Source of the DNA: CAYRTD01 sp964426915
GTDB lineage: Bacteria > Bacteroidota > Bacteroidia > Bacteroidales > GCA-2748055
Assembly: GCA_964426915.1 (NCBI GenBank)
Contig: CAYRTD010000024.1
Coordinates: 1-37,296 of the forward strand
Direction: 5' to 3'
DNA length: 37,296 nt
Below are positions 33,138-37,296 of the stretch, one piece after another. The first letter of the stretch is position 1. Every line of letters begins with the position of its first letter. Position numbers and translations under genes: made by a program. Under the pieces are notes generated by a model, which made no database searches, was not told the DNA's origin, and saw only the letters and a program-made list of their open reading frames with translations.

Positions 33138-34043
33138 ATGATAACACCTGCTTACCTTAAGAAGGGAGATACCGTAGGGATAGTCGCTCCGGCCCGGAAA
33201 ATTCAAAAAAATGAAATTGAAAACTTTTTGAATGTTCTGGATTCCTGGGGACTTAAATGGAAATTTGGTGAACATCTTTTTGGTGAGCATTTCATTTTCT
33301 CGGGAACAGACGAGGAAAGAGCAAATGATATGCAGAAGATGATAGATGATAAAAACATCCGAGCAATATTTTGTGCCCGGGGAGGATATGGTTCCGTGAG
33401 AACCCTTCAACATCTTGACTTTTCAGGTTTCGAAAAAGATCCCAAATGGCTGATAGGCTATTCGGATATAACTGTTTTTCATTCTTATGTTAATAAGTTT
33501 ACCGGTGTGGAGACCCTCCATGGAATGATGCCTTTCTGCTTTAGAGATAAAACGGATGAGGAAAGTATTAAGAGCCTGAAGATTGCCCTATTCGGTGAAG
33601 AGCTGATCTATCAGATCAGTCCGCATGAACTGAACATTGAAGGTGAAGTTGAGGGTGAATTGGTTGGAGGGAACCTCTCCTTGCTGAATAGTCTTAATGG
33701 TACCGTATTATTCCCCAATCTGAAAAATAAAATTCTTTTTATTGAAGAAGTGGATGAATATCTTTATAATATAGACAGGATGATTATGAACCTGTCTCTC
33801 AGCGGGGCTTTTAACAGGATAAAAGCCCTGGTTGCCGGGAGTTTTACCGGCACAAAGGACAATGATGATCCCTTCGGAAAGACGGAATATGAGATCATAC
33901 ATGAAATAAGCGATCATTATAATATACCGGTATGCTTCAATGTGCCGTCCGGACACGATTTTAGAAATAAAACGCTGATATTTGGCCGTAAAATGTATCT
34001 AAGGGTAGAGGAGAGTCATTCTTCTCTTATTTTTAACCCTTAA
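33138..34043 (+). CDS. ldcA: LD-carboxypeptidase (peptidase family S66)
   Basis: This serine peptidase cleaves the L-Lys(or mDAP)-D-Ala bond of murein tetrapeptides in cell-wall recycling, or in MccF-type relatives inactivates microcin C-like compounds. The ATG at 33138 gives 301 residues (MITPAYLKKGDTVGIVAPA); a TTG 18 bases upstream is possible but unnecessary. The catalytic triad is visible: nucleophile S109 in IGYSDITVF, glutamate E203 or E204 in LFIEEVDEYLYNIDR, and histidine H273 in VPSGHD. There is no signal peptide, so it is cytoplasmic. It is the first gene of an operon with yraN and an mmcQ-like gene (gaps 11 and 2 bp). Confidence 0.92.
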   Translation: MITPAYLKKGDTVGIVAPARKIQKNEIENFLNVLDSWGLKWKFGEHLFGEHFIFSGTDEERANDMQKMIDDKNIRAIFCARGGYGSVRTLQHLDFSGFEKDPKWLIGYSDITVFHSYVNKFTGVETLHGMMPFCFRDKTDEESIKSLKIALFGEELIYQISPHELNIEGEVEGELVGGNLSLLNSLNGTVLFPNLKNKILFIEEVDEYLYNIDRMIMNLSLSGAFNRIKALVAGSFTGTKDNDDPFGKTEYEIIHEISDHYNIPVCFNVPSGHDFRNKTLIFGRKMYLRVEESHSSLIFNP

Positions 34044-34054
34044 TATGCATAACT

Positions 34055-34423
34055 ATGGCAAGACATAATGAAAAAGGCAATAAAGCTGAACAAATAGCAG
34101 CAGAATACCTGGCAGGAAAAAATTACAGGATCAGGGAAAAAAACTGGCGGTATTGTCACAAAGAGATTGATATTATTGCCGAAAAAGATGGTAAACTAAT
34201 TATTGTGGAAGTTAAATCAAGAACCGGGGAAGGAGAAGAAGATGCTTCCGAGATCTTCAGCACCGTTAAAATGAAAAACATGGTTGATGCCGCAGAAGCC
34301 TACATTTTTAAAGAAAATCTGATGATGGAGGTGCAGTTTGATTTTTTTCTTGTGATCTTTAATCCTCTTGGCCATAAGGTTCAACATATCCCGGAAGCAT
34401 TTATCCCGGGTGTAAACTGGTAG
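34055..34423 (+). CDS. yraN: YraN/UPF0102 family endonuclease-like protein
   Basis: This 122-residue protein has the restriction-endonuclease-like UPF0102 core: GNKAEQIAAEYLAGKNYRI (7-25), then the metal-binding pattern EIDIIAEKDGKLIIVEVKSR (about 38-57; E, D and ExK of the nuclease site). All acidic and lysine residues of the motif are kept. The biological role of the family is not settled, though its fold is that of Holliday-junction-resolvase-like nucleases. It is in an operon behind ldcA and 2 bp ahead of the MmcQ-like gene. Confidence 0.92.
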   Translation: MARHNEKGNKAEQIAAEYLAGKNYRIREKNWRYCHKEIDIIAEKDGKLIIVEVKSRTGEGEEDASEIFSTVKMKNMVDAAEAYIFKENLMMEVQFDFFLVIFNPLGHKVQHIPEAFIPGVNW

Positions 34424-34425
34424 GA

Positions 34426-34758
34426 ATGAATATTGAAGAAATACGCGATTACTGCATTGATAAGGAAAATGTTACAGAAGGATTTCCATTCGGGGAACAG
34501 ACACTGGTATTCAAGCTTTCAGGAAAAATTTTTGCAACCCTCAGTCTTCGTGGCGATACAAGGATGAATCTTAAATGTGATCCGGAAAAGGCCATCGCCC
34601 TGAGAGAGCATCATCATTATGTATTACCCGGATATCATATGAATAAACGGCATTGGAATACTATTCTTTTTGAACATGCTTCCGGGGATGAAATGAAAAA
34701 GTGGATTGATCATTCTTATGATCTGGTGTATAAATCACTTCCTGGGGTGAAAAGGTAG
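34426..34758 (+). CDS. MmcQ/YjbR family protein
   Basis: This 110-residue protein of the double-wing CyaY-like fold begins MNIEEIRDYCIDKENVTEGFPFGEQTLVFKL in two typical blocks (IRDYCL-like helix, then TEGFPFG). It contains LKCDPEKAIALREHH, YVLPGYHMNKRHWNTI and a closing DHSYDLVYKSLP. The family is thought to bind DNA from its structure, but no function is established. It is complete and of normal length, the last gene of the ldcA operon, separated by 2 bp from yraN. Confidence 0.9.
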   Translation: MNIEEIRDYCIDKENVTEGFPFGEQTLVFKLSGKIFATLSLRGDTRMNLKCDPEKAIALREHHHYVLPGYHMNKRHWNTILFEHASGDEMKKWIDHSYDLVYKSLPGVKR

Positions 34759-34894
34759 TGTATTTCTTGTTTTTTTTGAAAAAAAAGAAAAAGTTTTGTA
34801 ACTACTCAGTTAATGATTATTTCTTAATTCATTTATGAGGTTTAAGCAACATGAATAGTTACAAAGTTTTTAATGCAGCATTAATACTAATGAG
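34759..34894. repeat. AT-rich gap with a widely spaced inverted repeat
   Basis: TTTGTAACTA (34795-34804) is repeated in reverse complement as TAGTTACAAA (34856-34865) with 51 bases between. A T8-GA-A8 stretch lies just before it (about 34770-34788) and may form a weak A/T hairpin after the MmcQ-like gene. Nothing else is seen before repeat copy B. Confidence 0.4.
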
Positions 34895-35231
34895 TGTCTG
34901 TCCATAATGTCAGTGAGACTATGATTTTGGTTTTCAAAATCATTTAGCCGAACTGATCCCGTCCCGAAAGCTTTCGGGAAATAGTCGAGGGATCTCAGTG
35001 AGACTATGATTTTGGCCTTCAAAATCATATAGCCGAACTGATCCAGGGCAATAGCCGAGGGATCTCATCAGTGGTATTTCCCGGAGTACCGCGGACAGGC
35101 GTGATCGCGTTCGCATAAAGCTTCAGCGACACGCGGTCGCAAGCCTTAATCTCGAACGTTAGCTTCGCTGAGCTCACCGCCAATTGGCGGGTTCGGTTAT
35201 GATCCGGACACTCGAATTTATGAACAGACGT
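34895..35231 (+). mobile_element. MITE-like repeat, copy B (337 bp, composite)
   Basis: Terminal sequences TGTCTGTCCATAA and (reverse-complemented) ACGTCTGTTCATAA form an imperfect inverted repeat. The element is flanked by the 7-bp direct repeat TAATGAG (34888-34894 and 35232-35238), a plausible target-site duplication. Bases 34894-34961 are identical to copy A. A 49-bp module occurs twice (34911-34959 and 34996-35044; three differences), and each carries the hairpin ATGATTTTG-N5-CAAAATCAT. Other palindromes are TCCCGAAAGCTTTCGGGA (34962-34979) and CCGCCAATTGGCGG (35177-35190). Bases 35101-35123 match the window start. There is no coding sequence. It ends 28 bases before the DUF502 start codon. 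Confidence 0.8.
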
Positions 35232-35259
35232 TAATGAGTTTATAAAACCTTCATATGCA

Positions 35260-35826
35260 ATGAAAAAATTGTTTAATTATTTCCTGCAAGGTCTTTTGTA
35301 TATAACCCCTCTTGGCCTTACAATTTATGTGATTTATTTTCTGTTTAATCTGTTAGATGGATTGATACAGGAATATTTACAGCAATGGTTTAATATTCAT
35401 ATCCCAGGTCTTGGATTAGTGATCCTGTTCCTTGTTATAAGTCTTCTGGGTTTTATCGGGCATTCCGTGATATTCAGACCCTTGAATAGTTTTATTAATA
35501 AACTTTTAAACAGGGCCCCCCTGTTAAAATTAATTTATAATTCCATCAGTGACCTTCTTAACGCTTTTGTGGGTAAAGAACGGAAATTCAATAAACCTGT
35601 ACTGGTAAAGGTAAATACCATATCGGAACTTGAGAAGATCGGCTTCCTTACTCAGGATGATCTGACCGATTTGGGGATTAAAGACAAAGTAACAGTATAT
35701 TTCCCTCATTCCTACAATTTTTCAGGTGAAATGTTTGTGGTTCCCGTCAAGCATGTCCGGCCAATTAATATGTCGCCAGCCGATGCAATGAAATTTGTGG
35801 TTTCGGGAGGTGCCTCAAAGAGTTAA
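35260..35826 (+). CDS. DUF502 family membrane protein
   Basis: This 188-residue inner-membrane protein has two transmembrane helices (about 6-30, LQGLLYITPLGLTIYVIYFLF, and 49-71, GLGLVILFLVISLLGFIGHSVIF) and then a soluble domain. The order TPLGLT, PGLG, NSISDLLNAFVGKERKFNKPVLV and PHSYNFSGEMFVVPVKHVRPI is characteristic of DUF502, in which a PTSPNPTSG-like turn is replaced here by PHSYNFSG. Function is unknown in bacteria. It stands alone; no promoter box is visible in the 28 bases between repeat copy B and its ATG, so transcription may start inside the repeat or further upstream. Confidence 0.88.
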   Translation: MKKLFNYFLQGLLYITPLGLTIYVIYFLFNLLDGLIQEYLQQWFNIHIPGLGLVILFLVISLLGFIGHSVIFRPLNSFINKLLNRAPLLKLIYNSISDLLNAFVGKERKFNKPVLVKVNTISELEKIGFLTQDDLTDLGIKDKVTVYFPHSYNFSGEMFVVPVKHVRPINMSPADAMKFVVSGGASKS

Positions 35827-35851
35827 ACGATCTTCATTTATGATATTTAAT

Positions 35852-36823
35852 TCATCCAATCAGTAAATTACATCCTCTAACATCACTGGCATCCATTCTT
35901 CCTAATACTTCAAAACTATTATCCTTATTCACCCTGCCTATATCAGAAGTTGCGAGGAAAGAACAACTATGCAGATTGGCGAGGTCGATAATGTTAATGC
36001 TACCGGTCTTTCCAGGTGAAAGCAGGTTAAAGGGATCATGGCTGTCTCTGATCAGGACTTTCATCCATGGAGGACTGAAGAATCTTCCTTCTCCATACGA
36101 ATAGGCCTGAGAGAGTAATTCCGTCATTCCGTATTCCGAATGTATTTTTCCGGTGTGAAAGCTTTTTTTCAGGATCTCATGAAGTTCATTCCTGGTGATT
36201 TCTTTTTCCTTTCCTTTCATGCCTCCTGTTTCCATAAATATTACGCCCGAGAGATCTTCACTGTACTTCTTGGTCAGTTCGATAAAGGCAAAGCTGACTC
36301 CCAGTAACAGGGTTTTTTGACCTTCGGCTTTCAACTTTTTTAGTTTTTTTATCAATTTTTCATGATCATGGAGATAAAAACCACTGTCATGATGCTGACT
36401 TTTCCCGATAAGCCTGTCCATCATGTAAACCAGTGAAGAACCTTCTCTTTCAAGATACGAAGGTAAAAGAGCCAGAATAGAATACCGGGCAGGTGAACCA
36501 TAGAACTGCTGAAAAGCTTTTGAAAAGCTGTATTCATATAGTTCCGGATCGGCTACATAATGCCGGCTCCTGACAGATCCGGTTGTGCCGCTTGAAGAGA
36601 ATACAATCTTTTCTTTTTTTCTCCGGTCAATGATCTTGTGATTTTTGAATAATTCAACAGGCAGAAAAGGAATTTCCCTGATTGATCTTACCTTTTTCGG
36701 GGATATACAGAGGTAATTCACGAATTCATGATACACCTCTGTATATTTATATTGCTTTCTGAAAATTTCCAGTGCATGATGTTCGAATTCTTCATAGGAT
36801 CGAATCTGAAATATTGGATTCAT
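35852..36823 (-). CDS. LuxE-like acyl-protein synthetase/acyltransferase
   Basis: This 323-residue protein belongs to the adenylate-forming enzymes related to LuxE, which activates fatty acids and passes them to a protein cysteine. The ATP/AMP-binding P-loop is SSSGTTGS (76-83), followed by RHYVADPELYEYSF. Later blocks are ILALLPSYLEREGSSLVYM, FMETGGMKGK, HSEYGMTELLSQAY and PGKTGSINIIDLANLHSCSFLATSDIGRV, the usual late motifs of acyl-adenylate enzymes. ATG at 36823 is preferred to the adjacent upstream TTG. LuxC and LuxD partners are absent, so luminescence is not implied; a role in lipid or surface-glycan acylation is possible but unproven. It is convergent with the DUF502 gene, 25 bp apart. 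Confidence 0.82.
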   Translation of the reverse strand: MNPIFQIRSYEEFEHHALEIFRKQYKYTEVYHEFVNYLCISPKKVRSIREIPFLPVELFKNHKIIDRRKKEKIVFSSSGTTGSVRSRHYVADPELYEYSFSKAFQQFYGSPARYSILALLPSYLEREGSSLVYMMDRLIGKSQHHDSGFYLHDHEKLIKKLKKLKAEGQKTLLLGVSFAFIELTKKYSEDLSGVIFMETGGMKGKEKEITRNELHEILKKSFHTGKIHSEYGMTELLSQAYSYGEGRFFSPPWMKVLIRDSHDPFNLLSPGKTGSINIIDLANLHSCSFLATSDIGRVNKDNSFEVLGRMDASDVRGCNLLIG

Positions 36824-37034
36824 CAAAATTTCATTAATAATGAGAGCTATGCAAGATTATGGTTTTCCCTTACAAAACAACCTAAGTGCTTATGCTTTAG
36901 GATGCCGGTAAGAGCATAATAAACCAAATTCTTAAATCAGAGATAAAGATACATAAAGAAAAAGAAAATATCCCGCAGGCTCAGGCCTGGAGAAAAGAAA
37001 GAGGGTGTCTAACGTAATAATTATTTTGAAAGAA
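36824..37034. other. Non-coding stretch upstream of the LuxE-like gene
   Basis: This AT-rich stretch has no gene I can support and no full match to the TAnnTTTG promoter box on the minus strand. A reading frame that crosses 36932-37282 on the minus strand runs through the long hairpin and the repeat remnant and lacks protein character. Confidence 0.4.
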
Positions 37035-37133
37035 CTTACAATCTGAAAGCATTCCTCCTTTCTGTCCCACCCAACCCTCCCCACCTGAGGGTTTGGGTGG
37101 GGCAAACGGAAGGATGCTTTCAATTTGTAAGTA
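37035..37133. repeat. Long imperfect inverted repeat (99 bp)
   Basis: The outer arms ACTTACAATCTGAAAGCAT (left) and, reverse-complemented, ACTTACAAATTGAAAGCAT (right) pair almost perfectly. The pairing continues inward through CCTCC/CCTTCC and GTCCCACCCAACCCTC/GCCCCACCCAAACCCTC to a short loop around CCCACCT (37081-37087). The whole could fold as a stem of roughly 45 pairs with a few mismatches. It shares no sequence with the MITE-like family in this window. It is either a separate palindromic element or a very stable transcript structure. Confidence 0.75.
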
Positions 37134-37234
37134 TGCCAAACCTTAAAATTACTTTTTAGTCCCCAGCAAATAGTTGGTGATAAACAAAAAATAACTGTAG
37201 AATTGGCACCTTTAAATAAAAGAGTTACATGTAA

Positions 37235-37296
37235 GACATCCTCAATAAAGTCGGGTGTCTGGATCATAACCGAATCCGCCAAATGGCGGTGAGCTC
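37235..37296 (-). mobile_element. MITE-like repeat, copy D (cut by window end)
   Basis: On the minus strand this reads GAGCTCACCGCCATTTGGCGG then ATTCGGTTATGATCC and CGACTTTATTGAGGATGTC. It matches the right-hand end of copies A (16065-16127) and B with a few substitutions. The palindrome CCGCCAAATGGCGG (37276-37289) corresponds to CCGCCAATTGGCGG in A and B. It is in the opposite orientation to A and B. The rest of the element lies beyond the window. Confidence 0.75.

Noticed and set aside
34911..35044. Duplicated module considered as a CRISPR array
   Set aside because: There are only two units, with an internal palindrome inside a larger repeat. The intervening 36 bases contain another palindrome, and no cas genes are present.
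36932..37282. Minus-strand open frame of 116 codons near the right end
   Set aside because: It runs through the 99-bp hairpin and into repeat copy D, has no recognisable domain and a composition unlike neighbouring proteins.

Overview
This window is chromosomal DNA of a member of the Bacteroidota, probably class Bacteroidia. The evidence is a type IX secretion (T9SS)/gliding core cluster in the order porP-gldK-gldL-gldM-gldN, several families typical of the phylum (DUF4270 lipoprotein, an HU-CCDC81/SPOR protein, a GT5-like half protein beside panC), and promoter sequences of the Bacteroidota TAnnTTTG type in place of E. coli-like -10 boxes. Shine-Dalgarno sites are weak. No rRNA, tRNA, CRISPR array, phage or transposase gene was seen. 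Nearly all genes look like intact housekeeping or envelope genes.

Layout. 1-416: GC-rich repeat remnant and a strong terminator. 417-6280 (-): the T9SS core operon. 6493-9960 (-): topA followed by a ureohydrolase-fold protein that has lost metal ligands. 10066-12423 (+): class A penicillin-binding protein 1A, divergent from topA. 12399-19078 (-): a run of seven genes, panC, panD, a flippase-like membrane protein, heptose-1-P adenylyltransferase, radA, a small unknown protein and a double-ATPase ABC protein. This run is broken at two junctions by small MITE-like repeats. 19295-23265 (+): GT5-like half protein, DUF4270 lipoprotein, glmS. 23276-29373 (-): a six-gene nucleotide-sugar operon (wbpE, wbpD, wbpB, wbpA, galE, rfbB). 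29524-30783 (+): a membrane protein with HU-like and SPOR domains. 30795-32828 (-): metG. 33138-34758 (+): LD-carboxypeptidase, YraN and MmcQ/YjbR. 35260-35826 (+): DUF502 membrane protein. 35852-36823 (-): LuxE-like acyl-protein ligase. The last 470 bases hold a long hairpin and part of another repeat copy.

How the genes fit together. The T9SS core exports proteins with C-terminal signals. In Porphyromonas gingivalis the exported cargo is cut by the PorU sortase and joined to a sugar made by the Wbp/Vim pathway. The window carries both the export core and the wbpA/B/E/D enzymes for a 2,3-diamino-glucuronic acid precursor, while glmS supplies the amino-sugar feedstock. The clearest uncatalogued structure is a modular, palindrome-rich repeat family with terminal inverted repeats. 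It has three copies inside the window, one cut by the right edge, and a related remnant at the left edge. All three complete copies lie about 20-30 bp upstream of a start codon.
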